Source: Undibacterium sp. KW1 (GTDB taxonomy: Bacteria > Pseudomonadota > Gammaproteobacteria > Burkholderiales > Burkholderiaceae_D). Taken from it: a stretch of DNA of 64,000 bases. Of this stretch, positions 27,524 through 37,781 are shown piece after piece. A model generated the notes under the pieces. It did no database searches. It saw nothing but the letters and a program-made list of their open reading frames with translations, and had not been told where the DNA came from. Location of the stretch: contig NZ_AP018439.1 of assembly GCF_009937955.1 (NCBI RefSeq), positions 3,968,001 through 4,032,000 of the forward strand, written 5' to 3'. The translations under genes and the position numbers were made by a program. Numbering within the stretch: position 1 is the stretch's first letter; the number at the start of each line of letters is the position of its first letter.

Positions 27524-29800
27524 TCAACTCCAACTCAAATCCGTGTGCGTCAAGGGCAACTGCCTGACGCGCTTGCCCGTCGCTGCAAAAATCGCATTAC
27601 ACACCGCCGGTGCCAGTGGCGGGAAGGCTGGCTCACCCAGACCCGTCACGGGAAAATCTGTCTTCAGGAAATGTGCTTCAATCTTGGTATAACTGTCCTT
27701 GATGCGCAGCAGCGGGTATTCGTTGAAATTACCCTGCATGACACGGCCACGTTGGATATCGAGCTCAGGGTACATCAGGGTACTGATACCATCCAGCACT
27801 GAGCCCTGTACCTGATGCTCGGCACCGCTAAGATTGACAATTTGCGAACCGATATCGGTCACCACCACCACCCTATCGACCTTGAGCTCACCCTGCTTGC
27901 TGACGGTAACCTCAGCCACCTCGGCAATATAGCCGCGATGACTGAAATGGAAGGCGATGCCCTGCCCCTGGCCGCGCGGAAATTTCTTTTTACCCCAGTC
28001 TGCCCTGGATGCCACTTCCTGCAAAACACGCTTCATGCGGCCCACATGGTAGGGCTGGCCGCGCTCACCTGTACCTGGCACGATTTCTTTATCACCGAGG
28101 ATATCGAGGCGGAACTGCACAGGGTCACGCCCTGCTGCATGCGCCAGCTCATCAATAAAACTATGAAAGACCCAGGCAAACACATTGCTGCCCGGTGCGC
28201 GCCAGGGGCCCATGGGGATATTGCATTCCATCAGCGTCTGTTCGAGCAGACAATTGTCGAGCCAGCGGCCAGGAAATTCATCTCCTGACAAACCGGCACC
28301 GCTGCCCGCCTGCAATTGCGGCTTGCCGTCCCGCATGAGCTTGTTGCCAAAACTCACAAAGTGGTTATGCCAGGCAGTGAGCTTGCCCTTGTCATCCACT
28401 GCACCACGCAAGAAGTGAAAACCACCTGCACGGAAATGATCATGCCGCATATCGTCTTCGCGTGACCAGGTCAGTTTGACTGGTGCATTGACGCGTTTGG
28501 CAATCGCGGCAGCTTCGACGATAAAATCAGAACTCAGGCGGCGGCCAAAGCCACCACCGCTGCGGGTAATGTGCAGCTTGATTTTTTCCTTGGGCATGGC
28601 CAGAACTTCAGCCACCAGATTCTGGCCAGACTCAGGCAACTGGGTTGGTGCCCAGATTTCCAGGCTACTGTCTTTTGCATTGTAGGCTGCCGTGCAATTT
28701 TGTGGCTCCATGCTCGCATGCGAGATAAAGGCGTAGGAATAGGCAGCTTCGACCGTCTTGGTGGCTTTACCCAAGGCGGCAGTAACATCACCATCCTTGC
28801 GCAAAGTGACAGTGCCCGGCTGGCCAGAGAGTTTTTTGGCTTGCTCGGCAAAGCCAGACCAGCTCTCGGCCGCGCCCTTGCCCTCATCCCATTTCACTTC
28901 CAGCAGCTTGCGGGCGCTGAAGGCTGCCCAGGTGGTTTCGGCAATTATCGCCACGCCGGGCATGAGACCACGCAGATTGTCCGTACCCTCAATGACAAAG
29001 GCATCCTTGATGCCAGGCTGCTTCTTGATGTGGTCGAGATTGGCGCTGACGACCTTGCCACCAAATACCGGGCATTTTTCATACACGGCATACAGCATGC
29101 CGGGTAATTTCACATCTATGCCAAACAGCGGCTTGCCGGTGACAATGGCGGCATTATCAACCCCGCCTATGCGCGTGCCCAGTAGCTTGAATTGCGCCGG
29201 GTCTTTGAGTTTGACATCCTTGGCATCTGGCACAGGCAGGCTAGCGGCCTTGGCAGCCAGTGCCGCATACGTCAGTTTGCGATTGCTGGCCGCATGATGC
29301 ACGGCACTGTCAGCCGCATGACATTCAGACGTTGGCACATTCCAGGTCTGTGCAGCAGCACTGACGAGCATAGTGCGCGCAGTGGCACCCAGCCTGTGGA
29401 ATTCATTGTAATTCGTCGGTGTGGAAGTTGAGCCACCGGCACCCTGGCTACCGTAAGCAGGATTAAGATCACCCTGGATGATGCGCACATCTTTCCAGTT
29501 CACTTCCAGCTCTTCGGCTATCACCATGGGCAGCGAAGTTTTGATGCCCTGGCCTATCTCTGGCTGTTTGGATACCAGGGTCACCGTGCCGTCACTGCCT
29601 ATGCGTATCAGGGCATGCGGCACAAAGTCAGTTGATGACGGCAGTGCAGCAGGCTTGCTGATCTGCGCCAGTGCACTGTCGCCAGCACCCAGGTAGGCCA
29701 GTACCAGGCCACCGCCTGTGAATGCTGACATGCGTAAAAAGTCACGGCGTGCCGGATAGCTGACTTTTGCCTCAACAGAAATATTTGCAGGTTTATTCAT
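27524..29800 (-). CDS. Molybdenum hydroxylase large subunit, isoquinoline 1-oxidoreductase beta-like
   Basis: A 758-residue member of the xanthine oxidase superfamily, IorB type. A Tat-like signal is visible near residues 17-45 ([20 protein letters not shown]), so export with its partner is likely. Molybdopterin-binding features include [60 protein letters not shown] and the near-terminal [14 protein letters not shown] containing the active-site Glu. The length matches the family. It oxidises an N-heterocycle or an aldehyde; the substrate is unknown. Its ATG overlaps the stop of the 2Fe-2S subunit gene, so the two are an operon. Confidence 0.92.
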   Translation of the reverse strand: MNKPANISVEAKVSYPARRDFLRMSAFTGGGLVLAYLGAGDSALAQISKPAALPSSTDFVPHALIRIGSDGTVTLVSKQPEIGQGIKTSLPMVIAEELEVNWKDVRIIQGDLNPAYGSQGAGGSTSTPTNYNEFHRLGATARTMLVSAAAQTWNVPTSECHAADSAVHHAASNRKLTYAALAAKAASLPVPDAKDVKLKDPAQFKLLGTRIGGVDNAAIVTGKPLFGIDVKLPGMLYAVYEKCPVFGGKVVSANLDHIKKQPGIKDAFVIEGTDNLRGLMPGVAIIAETTWAAFSARKLLEVKWDEGKGAAESWSGFAEQAKKLSGQPGTVTLRKDGDVTAALGKATKTVEAAYSYAFISHASMEPQNCTAAYNAKDSSLEIWAPTQLPESGQNLVAEVLAMPKEKIKLHITRSGGGFGRRLSSDFIVEAAAIAKRVNAPVKLTWSREDDMRHDHFRAGGFHFLRGAVDDKGKLTAWHNHFVSFGNKLMRDGKPQLQAGSGAGLSGDEFPGRWLDNCLLEQTLMECNIPMGPWRAPGSNVFAWVFHSFIDELAHAAGRDPVQFRLDILGDKEIVPGTGERGQPYHVGRMKRVLQEVASRADWGKKKFPRGQGQGIAFHFSHRGYIAEVAEVTVSKQGELKVDRVVVVTDIGSQIVNLSGAEHQVQGSVLDGISTLMYPELDIQRGRVMQGNFNEYPLLRIKDSYTKIEAHFLKTDFPVTGLGEPAFPPLAPAVCNAIFAATGKRVRQLPLTHTDLSWS

Positions 29801-30306
29801 TTCGCCACCTTCTTCTTGCCACTATTGCCGCTCTTGCCGCTATTGCCATCAGCGAGCTCAGCCGCTCTATGTATGCCTGCCCGTATGCGTATATAGGTCG
29901 CACAGCGACACAGGTTACCGCCCATGGCAGCATCGATATCAGCATCAGTAGGATGGGGCTTGTCTTTGAGCAAGGCGGCAGCCGACATGATCTGGCCAGC
30001 CTGGCAATAGCCGCATTGCGGCACGTCCAGCTCTTGCCAGGCGGCTTGCAGCGGGTGCGTGGTCTTGGCGTCCAGGCCTTCTATGGTGGTGATTTTTTGT
30101 TTACCTAGCGAAGATACCGGCACCATGCAGGATCGAGTGGGTGAGCCATTGATATGCACGGTACAGGCGCCGCACTGCCCCACACCGCATCCATATTTGG
30201 TGCCAACCAGGTTCAGGCTGTCGCGCAGCGCCCATAATAAGGGGGTATCGGGGGCGACATCTACGGCCTGCAACTGGCCATTAATATTCAGGGTATGTTT
30301 GCTCAT
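29797..30306 (-). CDS. 2Fe-2S subunit of the molybdenum hydroxylase, IorA-like
   Basis: A 169-residue electron-transfer subunit with two 2Fe-2S clusters. The plant ferredoxin-type cluster shows as [12 protein letters not shown], then C in RSCMVPV; the C-terminal cluster shows as CGYCQAGQ and [13 protein letters not shown] chose the ATG at 30306 ([12 protein letters not shown]) because ten further codons to a TTG at 30336 add nothing conserved. The C-terminus is an odd low-complexity tail, [16 protein letters not shown], beyond the usual end of the family. It passes electrons from the large subunit to a cytochrome or other acceptor that is not encoded here. It lies 80 bp after the SbtA-like gene on the same strand. 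Confidence 0.92.
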   Translation of the reverse strand: MSKHTLNINGQLQAVDVAPDTPLLWALRDSLNLVGTKYGCGVGQCGACTVHINGSPTRSCMVPVSSLGKQKITTIEGLDAKTTHPLQAAWQELDVPQCGYCQAGQIMSAAALLKDKPHPTDADIDAAMGGNLCRCATYIRIRAGIHRAAELADGNSGKSGNSGKKKVAK

Positions 30307-30385
30307 GCTGAGTCCGCTAAAGTTGAACAAGTCCAATCAGGCATGCAAGATTGTATGCTTTTTAGGCAAATCAGGTGAGGCAGTT

Positions 30386-31354
30386 TCAAATCAATACACG
30401 ATGAGCGACTGTCATGTACAAAGGGATACCGAGCAAGATATTGAATGGGAAGGTCATACCCAGTGACATGCCCAAATACAGTGCTGGTGAAGCTTCAGGA
30501 ATAGCAAAGCGCAAAACCGCCGGTACTGCAATATAGGAGGCACTGGCAGCAAGGACCATCAACAGCGCGGCGTCCCCGGCAGGCAAGCTGAACAAGGCAG
30601 CCAGAACCAATGCAATTCCAGCGTGGGCCAGCGGCGCCAGCAAGGAATAGGCAATCAGCAAGGGAGACTTTCCACGCAATTGTCCCAGGTTGCGTGCAGC
30701 CTTTAAACCCATATCAAGCAGAAAAAACGCAAGCATACCTTTGAACAAGTCGCCAGAAAATGGCTGCATCGATGCCTTGCCCGCTTCACCGGAAAGTATG
30801 CCCACCAGCATGGCCCCCAACAACAGCAACTGCGCACCGTCCGTCAAAGACTCGTGCAGTATCTTGCCCAGTGTAGGCACACCACCGGGCTCACCAGCAT
30901 TCGCATGGCGCTTGCGCACTGTATTTGCCACGATCACGGCGAACAGTATCGCTGGCGACTCCATCAGCGCCATCGCGGCCGCCATGTGACCACCATAATG
31001 CAAAGCATGAGTATCCATGTACTGCACCGCCGTAATAAACGTGACCGCGCTGACAGAACCGTAAGTCGCAGCGACAGCAACGGCATCAAGGGCTGGCAAA
31101 ATTCGCTTCAAGGCCAGATAAGACAATGCGGGAACAATTAGCGCCAATGCAACCGCGCAGCCCAGGCTGGTTACCAGTTGCAGGTTGAGGCCAGAATGCG
31201 CCAGCGCAAAACCGCCCTTCAACCCCAGGGCCATGAGTAAATACAAGGAGAGGAATTTGGCAATCTGCGAGGGAATCTCCAGATTTGATTTCATCAATCC
31301 AGCCAGGATGCCAAAGATAAAAAAGAGGATGGCGGGGTCAAGTAAGCTCTGCAT
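30386..31354 (-). CDS. SbtA-like sodium-dependent bicarbonate transporter (DUF897 family)
   Basis: About 322 residues with some ten membrane helices, opening LLDPAILFFIFGILAGLMKS and continuing IPSQIAKFLSLYLLMALGLKGG, which is the recognisable start of the SbtA/DUF897 family. Cyanobacterial members import bicarbonate with sodium; the role in heterotrophs is less clear. I prefer the ATG at 31354 because AAGG sits 5 bases upstream; an ATG at 31384 would add ten residues. A LysR regulator gene is divergently placed within about 100 bp, a common arrangement for this transporter, and is the likely regulator. Confidence 0.87.
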   Translation of the reverse strand: MQSLLDPAILFFIFGILAGLMKSNLEIPSQIAKFLSLYLLMALGLKGGFALAHSGLNLQLVTSLGCAVALALIVPALSYLALKRILPALDAVAVAATYGSVSAVTFITAVQYMDTHALHYGGHMAAAMALMESPAILFAVIVANTVRKRHANAGEPGGVPTLGKILHESLTDGAQLLLLGAMLVGILSGEAGKASMQPFSGDLFKGMLAFFLLDMGLKAARNLGQLRGKSPLLIAYSLLAPLAHAGIALVLAALFSLPAGDAALLMVLAASASYIAVPAVLRFAIPEASPALYLGMSLGMTFPFNILLGIPLYMTVAHRVLI

Positions 31355-31447
31355 ATCTGCCTTAAGAATATCGTTGGCAGGCATGGTAAGCGCAGGCCAT
31401 CATAAGGTAAAATCAATTTTTTTAAGTACAATCATAGATAAAAACCT

Positions 31448-32344
31448 ATGAACATCACCTTTAGACAATTGCAGATTTTCATACGCCTGGCAGAGCTGCG
31501 CAGCATTAGTGCTGTTGCACGCGCCTGTCACGTGACACAACCCACGGTGTCCATGCAACTGAAAGAAATGACAGACACCATCGGTATGCCCCTTTATGAA
31601 GTGATAGGCAAAAAACTCTACCTGACCAAGGCAGGCGAAGAGTTGGCGAGTACCGCCCGCAGCCTGGCGCATGAATGGGGCAGCTTTGAACAGCAAATCG
31701 CAGCCATGAAAGGTTTGACCGAGGGCAGCCTGCGCGTGGCCGTGGTCAGCACCGCGAAATACTTTATCCCGCGCATGCTGGGCGATTTTTGCAGGGAATT
31801 CCCGGAAATTGATATTGCGCTCGAAGTGCAAAACCGTGACGGCGTCGTCGAGCGCCTGAGAAACAATTTGGACGATATCTACATCATGTCCACACCCCCT
31901 AAGGACATCGACGTCGTCAAACAAGTATTCTTGCCAAATCCACTGGTCGTGGTTGCACCCTTGCAGCATCCTCTGGCGGGAAAAAAACGGCTGCAATTTG
32001 CCCAGTTATTAAATGAGCGCTTTATCCTGCGTGAGCGGGGCTCTGGCACCAGGCTGGCGTGTGAACACTACTTTAGTGAGAATAAGATCGCACCCGTGGT
32101 AAGACTGGAACTCGGCAGCAACGAGGCGATCAAACAAGCAGTTGCTGCCGACATGGGGCTGACCATCCTGTCACGCCATGCGCTGGGTGATCATTTGACA
32201 GATCAAAACCTGAGCGTTCTGGACGTCCAGGATTTTCCCATCATGTCTAACTGGTATATCGTTCACCTGCAAGGCAAACGCCTGTCCCCCATTGCCAGCA
32301 ATTTTCTTGGCTACCTGAGCCAGCACGCACAAGACAAGGTCTAG
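31448..32344 (+). CDS. LysR-family regulator, CbbR/CysB-like
   Basis: A 298-residue LysR protein. The winged helix-turn-helix covers residues 1-60 (ITFRQLQIFIRLAELRSISAVARACHVTQPTVSMQLKEM) and the effector domain about 90-295. The N-terminal sequence and the organisation resemble CbbR-type regulators that sit beside carbon-assimilation genes. It is divergent from the SbtA-like gene with only a short shared promoter region (31355-31447), so it probably controls that transporter. The effector is unknown. Confidence 0.92.
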   Translation: MNITFRQLQIFIRLAELRSISAVARACHVTQPTVSMQLKEMTDTIGMPLYEVIGKKLYLTKAGEELASTARSLAHEWGSFEQQIAAMKGLTEGSLRVAVVSTAKYFIPRMLGDFCREFPEIDIALEVQNRDGVVERLRNNLDDIYIMSTPPKDIDVVKQVFLPNPLVVVAPLQHPLAGKKRLQFAQLLNERFILRERGSGTRLACEHYFSENKIAPVVRLELGSNEAIKQAVAADMGLTILSRHALGDHLTDQNLSVLDVQDFPIMSNWYIVHLQGKRLSPIASNFLGYLSQHAQDKV

Positions 32345-32352
32345 AAATTAGA

Positions 32353-33063
32353 TCAAGGCAAAATCACCAGCCCTGAATGTTGAAAAGAATTACGGTCACC
32401 ACGACGATAACTGCGATAAACATACTTGCCTTCTGCTGTCCTGCTGCACATGGTGCAAGGCACGTCATGGTCTATCTCGCTGATACCGATTTTCTGCAAG
32501 GCTCGCCTGGCAAGTACATTCAAATCTACATGGCGGTAACGCGGGTTGATGGCTGTTGCATCCAGGTCAGGGAATTGCCGTACAAAATCCGCCGCCAGCT
32601 CTTCACTGACTTCAAAACAGCATGGGCCTATATGCGCGCCTATGGCCGCCACCCAGTCTTGCGGTTGCTCGCCCTGTGCGGCCAGCTCCTGCCACAAGGT
32701 TTGAACCACACCACCGACGATGCCACGCCAGCCAGCATGGGCAGCGGCTATCATCTTGCCATCACGTCTGGCCAGCAAGACAGGTACGCAATCAGCAGTG
32801 ATCACGGTGACTGGTATGCCCGGCAGGCGCGTGAAAAAAGCATCGGCATCACCGCACTGCTGGGATTGCTCTGTCACTTCCACCACGCGGATACCATGTA
32901 CCTGCAGCTTGTTGGGCACGGTATCCCAGTGCCCGCTGAGGCTGGCTGGCACAAAGTCCCTGGCATTACCAAAGCCATATTGTATGCCGGGTATGCTGGA
33001 GAGAATGGCGCTGTGGTGGTGACTGCGATGCAAGGCTGGCTCCGGTGAATTGAGTGAAAGCAA
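32353..33063 (-). CDS. pgeF: PgeF/YfiH family purine nucleosidase-type protein (peptidoglycan editing factor)
   Basis: A 236-residue DUF152 family protein, also annotated as multicopper polyphenol oxidase or laccase. The signatures are LQVHGIRVVEV, VITADCVPVLLA with the Cys, AAAHAGWRGIVGG and HIGPCCFEVSEE, which carry the His-Cys-His zinc or copper site. Family members remove mis-incorporated amino acids from peptidoglycan precursors and some act as adenosine phosphorylases. The N-terminus is short: the usual GGVSxGPY-NLG segment is reduced. The start is TTG at 33063 and is uncertain. The gene is convergent with the LysR gene, 8 bp between stops. Confidence 0.9.
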   Translation of the reverse strand: MLSLNSPEPALHRSHHHSAILSSIPGIQYGFGNARDFVPASLSGHWDTVPNKLQVHGIRVVEVTEQSQQCGDADAFFTRLPGIPVTVITADCVPVLLARRDGKMIAAAHAGWRGIVGGVVQTLWQELAAQGEQPQDWVAAIGAHIGPCCFEVSEELAADFVRQFPDLDATAINPRYRHVDLNVLARRALQKIGISEIDHDVPCTMCSRTAEGKYVYRSYRRGDRNSFQHSGLVILP

Positions 33064-33113
33064 GATTTTAGCGAGTTTTGGACTTTAGCGCCCGGCATAT
33101 AAAGGCGGGAATA

Positions 33114-34025
33114 TTATTGGCGCGCATGCAATTCAGCTAATTCCTTGAACCTGCCTATGACAAACTGCGCCACCGGCGAATGGCTGCGGCCCCGCAGCGA
33201 CACGATGCCCACCTCGGAATGCATATTCGGGATACCCGCAATCAGCAGCGGTAACATCAAGCCACGCTGTATTTCATCTGCTACCGCAGCATTAATGGCA
33301 GCCAGTATGGTGTCAGACTCCAGGGCAGCACGCTTCAATGTCAGCACATCGTCACATTCAAGCGCAATCGGCAAGGCGGCGCCCGCTGGCAAACCCAGCA
33401 ATTGCGCCAGCGCCTTGCGTATCGCCTGCGGCAAGCGCACAGATGCCAGACCATAATCGAGAATATCCGCAGGCAGCCTCCCTGCCTTGTTCAATAACGG
33501 ATGCCCGGCACGCACAAAAAAACCACCACTCTGGCGCGCCAGCAAATCAATGTCCAGGTCCTGGTCCGGCGGCAGGTCACGCGTGTCTGCCACAAAAAAA
33601 TCCAGCTCTTCAGCCCGCAGATGCTGGGCCAGGTATTCCCAGTTATTGACTTCTACCCGCAAGCTGACGCTGGCAAAATTCTGCCGCAATTCTGGCATCA
33701 GCATGGGCAGCAAGGTCGCCGCCGGAAATGGCCCCACGCCTATCGCCAGCTCGCCTATCTGCTTGCTGCGGTATAGCTCAATATCTCTTTGCAGACAATT
33801 GCTGTCAAACACCAGCTTGCGCGCCCGGTCTATAAAAAAGCTGCCTGCCGGAGTGGGCAACACCTCGGTCGTGCCACGGTCAAACAATTGCACCTGCAAC
33901 TCAGCCTCTGCCGCCTGTATGCTACGGCTAAGGGCAGACTGCGACAGATGCACGCGCTCGGCAGCGCGGGCAAAATTCTTTTCATCTGCCAGGGCAACTA
34001 CATGTTTGAGTCGCTTAAGTTCCAT
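33114..34025 (-). CDS. LysR-family transcriptional regulator
   Basis: A 303-residue LysR regulator with winged helix-turn-helix at 1-60 (LKRLKHVVALADEKNFARAAERVHLSQSALSRSIQAAE) and an effector-binding domain at about 90-300. It is divergent from the alkylsulfatase-like gene across a 181-bp gap, so that gene is its most likely target. The effector cannot be read from sequence. Confidence 0.92.
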   Translation of the reverse strand: MELKRLKHVVALADEKNFARAAERVHLSQSALSRSIQAAEAELQVQLFDRGTTEVLPTPAGSFFIDRARKLVFDSNCLQRDIELYRSKQIGELAIGVGPFPAATLLPMLMPELRQNFASVSLRVEVNNWEYLAQHLRAEELDFFVADTRDLPPDQDLDIDLLARQSGGFFVRAGHPLLNKAGRLPADILDYGLASVRLPQAIRKALAQLLGLPAGAALPIALECDDVLTLKRAALESDTILAAINAAVADEIQRGLMLPLLIAGIPNMHSEVGIVSLRGRSHSPVAQFVIGRFKELAELHARQ

Positions 34026-34206
34026 TATGTTCCATAGCCCTTACCTGAAGAAAACAGCATAAAAGATCAGCAATGCGCGCAGTTCTTGAGTATTGTCATT
34101 TCAATACGCTCATGCATGCAGCGCATTGATTTTAGCTTAAGAATGCATTGGACAACTACAATTCGCTGCCCTACGCTCTTCCATAAAATAAATAATGGAG
34201 ACTGTC

Positions 34207-36189
34207 ATGCATCATTTGAAGTTAACACCTCTCGCCGCCCTGCTCATTAGCGGCCTCGCTGGCAGCCTCATCCTCAGCGCCTGCGGACAAAAGGCCAGCA
34301 ACACCCCCATGGGTGACGCCACGGCCACTACCGTCAAAGCCAATGCCGACATGGCGCAAGACCTGGCGCTGGACGACCAGCAAGACTTTGAAGATGCCAA
34401 GCGCGGCTTGATCGCCAAACCAGAAGGCAAAATCCTCAGCCCAGCAGGTGAAGTGCTCATCGATTTCGATGCCTGGAAATTCATTGATGGCGCAGCCCCC
34501 TCCACCGTCAACCCCAGCCTGTGGCGGCATGCAAAACTCAATGCCCAAATCGGCCTGTTCAAAGTTACTGATGGCATTTACCAGTTGCGCGGCTTTGACA
34601 TCGCCAATATGAGCATCATAGTAGGCAAGACAGGCTGGATCATCGTTGACCCACTCACATCAAAAGAAAGTGCCAGCGCCGCCCTCGCCTTTGCCCGCAA
34701 ACACCTGGGTGATAAGTCAGTGACCGCCATCGTATTCACCCATAGCCATGCTGACCATTTTGGTGGCGCACTTGGCGTCATCACGCCAGAAGAAGTCAAA
34801 AGCAAAAACATCCCCGTCATCGCGCCCGACGGCTTCATGGAAGAAGCCACCAGCGAAAACATCCTCGTCGGCACCGCCATGGCCAGGCGCTCTGGCTACC
34901 AGTTTGGCAAAGACCTGGAGCGCTCACCCAAGGGCCTGGTCGATACCGGCCTGGGCAAAGGCGTCGCCTATGGCAGCATAGGCGTGCTAGCACCTAACCA
35001 GCTCATCACCAAAGAAACGCAGGAGCTGACACTGGACGGCGTGAACTTTGTCTTCCACAACGTGCCAGGTGCAGAAGCACCATCAGAACTGACCTTCAGC
35101 ATCCCCGATAAAAAAGCCTATGCCGGTGCCGAAATACTCGCGCAAACCATGCACAATCTCTTGCCCGTGCGCGGTGCCAAGGCACGCGATGCACAACGCT
35201 GGAGCAGCTACCTCGAACAGGCCCTCGCACAAAGTGCCGATGCCGATGTTTATTTTGGTCAGCACAACTGGCCCATCTGGGGCAAGCCACGCATTGCAGA
35301 ATTCATTACCAAGCAGCGCGATGTTTACAAATACACTCATGACCAGACCGTGCGCCTCATTAATGCCGGTTACACGCCTTACGAAATCGCCGACAAAATC
35401 AAGCTGCCCAAATCACTGGAAAACTATTTCGGCGCACGCGGCTACTACGGCGATCTGCGCCACAATGTCAAAGCCGTCTATCAGTTCTACATAGGCGCGT
35501 ATGATGGCAACCCCGCCAACCTGAACCGCCTGCCACCGCAGGAATCTGCCAAACACTATGTAGAGTTGCTGGGCGGCGCAGACAAGGCCATCGCCGCTGC
35601 GCAAGCATCTTTTGACAAGGGAGAATACCGCTGGACAGCCGAGCTGCTAAACCACGTCGTCTTTGCCGACAGCAAAAACAAAACCGCCAAAGAACTCCTG
35701 GCACGCACCTACGAACAAATGGGCTACGCAGCAGAAGCATCCACCTGGCGCAACAGCTACCTGACCGCCGCCAATGAACTACGCAACGGCCCACCCGCCA
35801 AAGGCGTGAACCGCGCTGCCATGATAGACATGCTCAGCCAAACCCCGATAGAACGCTTCCTCGAAGCCATGGCCGCCGGCCTCAACGGCCCCGACGCCGA
35901 AGGCAAAGACTACAAGCTCAACCTGGTACTGACCGACACCAAGGAGTCTTACGTACTATGGATAGAAAACGCGGTACTGCATCACAAAAAAGCAGAACCG
36001 GTAAAAGATGCGAATGCCACGCTGACGCTGACGAAGCCCATCTTCATCAAGATGATGGCCGGGACGGCGGGCATCAAAGATACCTTGTTCAGTGATGACT
36101 TGAAGGTGGATGGGAGCAAGATAGATCTGGTGCGATTTTTTGGTCTCATCGACAAGGCGCCGGGGACGTTTGGGATTGTGACGAAGTAG
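34207..36189 (+). CDS. Alkyl/aryl-sulfatase, SdsA1-type metallo-beta-lactamase fold lipoprotein
   Basis: About 660 residues. A lipoprotein signal is visible (ALLISGLAGSLILSACG, lipobox LSAC), so it is likely an outer-membrane or periplasmic lipoprotein. The metallo-beta-lactamase domain carries THSHADHFGGAL with the zinc ligands; the second metal ligand region is EILAQTMHNL. A dimerisation domain and a C-terminal SCP2-like alkylsulfatase domain follow (LNGPDAEGKDYKLNLVLTD). Family enzymes cleave the sulfate ester of alkyl sulfates such as SDS, giving an alcohol. I chose ATG at 34207, preceded by GGAG at 34197-34200, rather than the ATG at 34195. A divergent LysR gene is adjacent. Confidence 0.93.
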   Translation: MHHLKLTPLAALLISGLAGSLILSACGQKASNTPMGDATATTVKANADMAQDLALDDQQDFEDAKRGLIAKPEGKILSPAGEVLIDFDAWKFIDGAAPSTVNPSLWRHAKLNAQIGLFKVTDGIYQLRGFDIANMSIIVGKTGWIIVDPLTSKESASAALAFARKHLGDKSVTAIVFTHSHADHFGGALGVITPEEVKSKNIPVIAPDGFMEEATSENILVGTAMARRSGYQFGKDLERSPKGLVDTGLGKGVAYGSIGVLAPNQLITKETQELTLDGVNFVFHNVPGAEAPSELTFSIPDKKAYAGAEILAQTMHNLLPVRGAKARDAQRWSSYLEQALAQSADADVYFGQHNWPIWGKPRIAEFITKQRDVYKYTHDQTVRLINAGYTPYEIADKIKLPKSLENYFGARGYYGDLRHNVKAVYQFYIGAYDGNPANLNRLPPQESAKHYVELLGGADKAIAAAQASFDKGEYRWTAELLNHVVFADSKNKTAKELLARTYEQMGYAAEASTWRNSYLTAANELRNGPPAKGVNRAAMIDMLSQTPIERFLEAMAAGLNGPDAEGKDYKLNLVLTDTKESYVLWIENAVLHHKKAEPVKDANATLTLTKPIFIKMMAGTAGIKDTLFSDDLKVDGSKIDLVRFFGLIDKAPGTFGIVTK

Positions 36190-36465
36190 GCCAATCACAA
36201 TTTCACGAAACTGACTTGCAGACATTTTTTTGAAATTACTACATTTAATTTGAACACATCTGTACTTCCGATAACATTCAAAAGTCTCATTATTTCGCTC
36301 TTAGTAGCTCGAATCGAGACAAGATTAAAAACGTTGGAGCCGTGCTGTTTTTGTATTAATTTGGACACACTAATCTCATTTCTTATAATAAAACCAAATT
36401 AATATTTTTAATCATGATGTAATTAGCAAACTCTATCTTTCCCCAAAACAAAACGAGAAAAACCT

Positions 36466-37230
36466 ATGAATGTATTTGGCTCAAAAACCGGTGTGATCAT
36501 TCAAAAATCAGGTTTATGGATTGGTATCATCATATTAATTGTGATAGCGGCGTCTTTAACTCTCTCTTTGTTTACTTTATGTTTAGCAAATATACTTTTT
36601 TTCACTCAAAAAGTTGCCGATAATTTAGGCTATACATTCCTTATTAGCGATGAAATTGCAAAAGCTATACTGACATTAGGCGGCGCTATTTGCGTGGGAT
36701 TTCTAGCGCTATATGGTGTTCGGCAACAAAATTTAAGTGCCGAAATGCGACACAGAAAAGATGCTAGCCTTACATTAAAAAAAGAAATTTTCTTAGAAGT
36801 AGCAGAAGCATCATTTTTCCAATTTAAAATTTTAACGACTTATGCAGCCCCTTCGGTTACTGAAGAAGATAGGCAAGTTATGATGCAAGAGGTTGAAAGT
36901 GCATTTTTTAGAATGCAAATCGTATCTAGCCAAGAAACTATCGAGGCTATGCTTGATTCAAATCACGCGTGGACAAGGGCACGATATGCCATCGCGATGC
37001 TTCCACCAGTGGAGAACAGTAATGAAGCTAGGATAATAAGGCTACAAGAAATACAGGCGCATGCTAGGCCCTTTATGAGAACGCTTTGGCAATTCAATAT
37101 TTCAGCAAGAAAAGAAATAGATTGTGGGCTGCCAAATGAATCTACATACTTGGCTATGATGAACAACCAATTCGATAAGGTTGATATATTTTTTAAAGAG
37201 TTGCAAAAAAATATGAAAATTAGCCGTTAG
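36466..37230 (+). CDS. Membrane protein of unknown function, AT-rich
   Basis: A 254-residue protein. Two hydrophobic helices (about residues 18-46 and 66-86, IAKAILTLGGAICVGFLALYG) anchor a C-terminal cytoplasmic helical domain rich in charged residues (about 90-254). No family is recognised. The gene and the 276 bp before it are clearly richer in A and T than the neighbourhood, with codons such as AAA, TTA and ATA common, a sign of horizontal acquisition. It precedes a DUF5071 gene by 37 bp. A role in defence or competition is possible on location alone. Confidence 0.8.
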   Translation: MNVFGSKTGVIIQKSGLWIGIIILIVIAASLTLSLFTLCLANILFFTQKVADNLGYTFLISDEIAKAILTLGGAICVGFLALYGVRQQNLSAEMRHRKDASLTLKKEIFLEVAEASFFQFKILTTYAAPSVTEEDRQVMMQEVESAFFRMQIVSSQETIEAMLDSNHAWTRARYAIAMLPPVENSNEARIIRLQEIQAHARPFMRTLWQFNISARKEIDCGLPNESTYLAMMNNQFDKVDIFFKELQKNMKISR

Positions 37231-37267
37231 TTCACATAGATGCGATTACTTTAAAAAATATTTTGCC

Positions 37268-37753
37268 GTGTCATCCGAAAATATATGCCCAAGAAACAAG
37301 CACGATCACGCAAGAGTAAGCGCCGTGACTGCTGCAGGGCCCGTAGCCGCAGTGCCCATACTCGAAGGCCTGTTTATCTGGCTTCAGGATATCAATTACC
37401 CAATTGCTAGACTGATTGCAGATTTTCTTGTCACGGTTGGAGACCCACTCATTCCCCACATCAAGAAAATATTGCGCTCTAACGATCAGCCATGGATAGA
37501 ATTTGTCCTGGATTACGTCGTCGCACAATTAGCGCCGGAACATATCCATGCACTCAAGGCGGAACTCAATCAACTGGCGATGACGGGCATGTCTGAAAGT
37601 GGTGTCACTGCGATACGTATTGGGGCATCTGTCGGAATATGGGATCAAAAAACCTTGAACTGGATGCTCGACAATAATATCCGGGCATGTGAAGAATTCT
37701 TGCTTGAACTCAAAGCACTTAAAGCCGAGGCATCGCGAGAACAGCAAGTATAA
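37268..37753 (+). CDS. DUF5071 domain protein
   Basis: A 161-residue protein. The pattern PRNKHDHARV... PILEGLFIWLQDINYPIAR... LIPHIKKILRSNDQPWIEFVL is that of the DUF5071 family, small helical proteins of unknown function often found in accessory or immunity-like settings. The start is GTG at 37268; an ATG at 37286 is out of frame. Base composition returns toward the genome average within the gene. It lies just downstream of the AT-rich membrane protein gene and may share its transcript. Confidence 0.82.
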   Translation: MSSENICPRNKHDHARVSAVTAAGPVAAVPILEGLFIWLQDINYPIARLIADFLVTVGDPLIPHIKKILRSNDQPWIEFVLDYVVAQLAPEHIHALKAELNQLAMTGMSESGVTAIRIGASVGIWDQKTLNWMLDNNIRACEEFLLELKALKAEASREQQV

Positions 37754-37754
37754 G

Positions 37755-37781
37755 TATGATGAGTAAAACGCAGTCGTACCC
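37755..37781. repeat. Single REP-like palindromic unit
   Basis: The 27-bp stretch aligns at about 21 of 27 positions with the left REP unit at 40374-40400, including the dyad ends. It follows the DUF5071 gene immediately and is a probable degenerate solo copy of the same repeat family. Confidence 0.5.

Noticed and set aside
36240..36440. Possible small RNA or promoter in the AT-rich leader
   Set aside because: No stable hairpin, terminator or paired -35/-10 elements could be made out by eye.
37286..37370. Arg/Lys-rich reading from ATG at 37286 (PKKQARSRKSKRR)
   Set aside because: It is out of frame with the DUF5071 gene and closes soon; the DUF5071 frame has clear homology.
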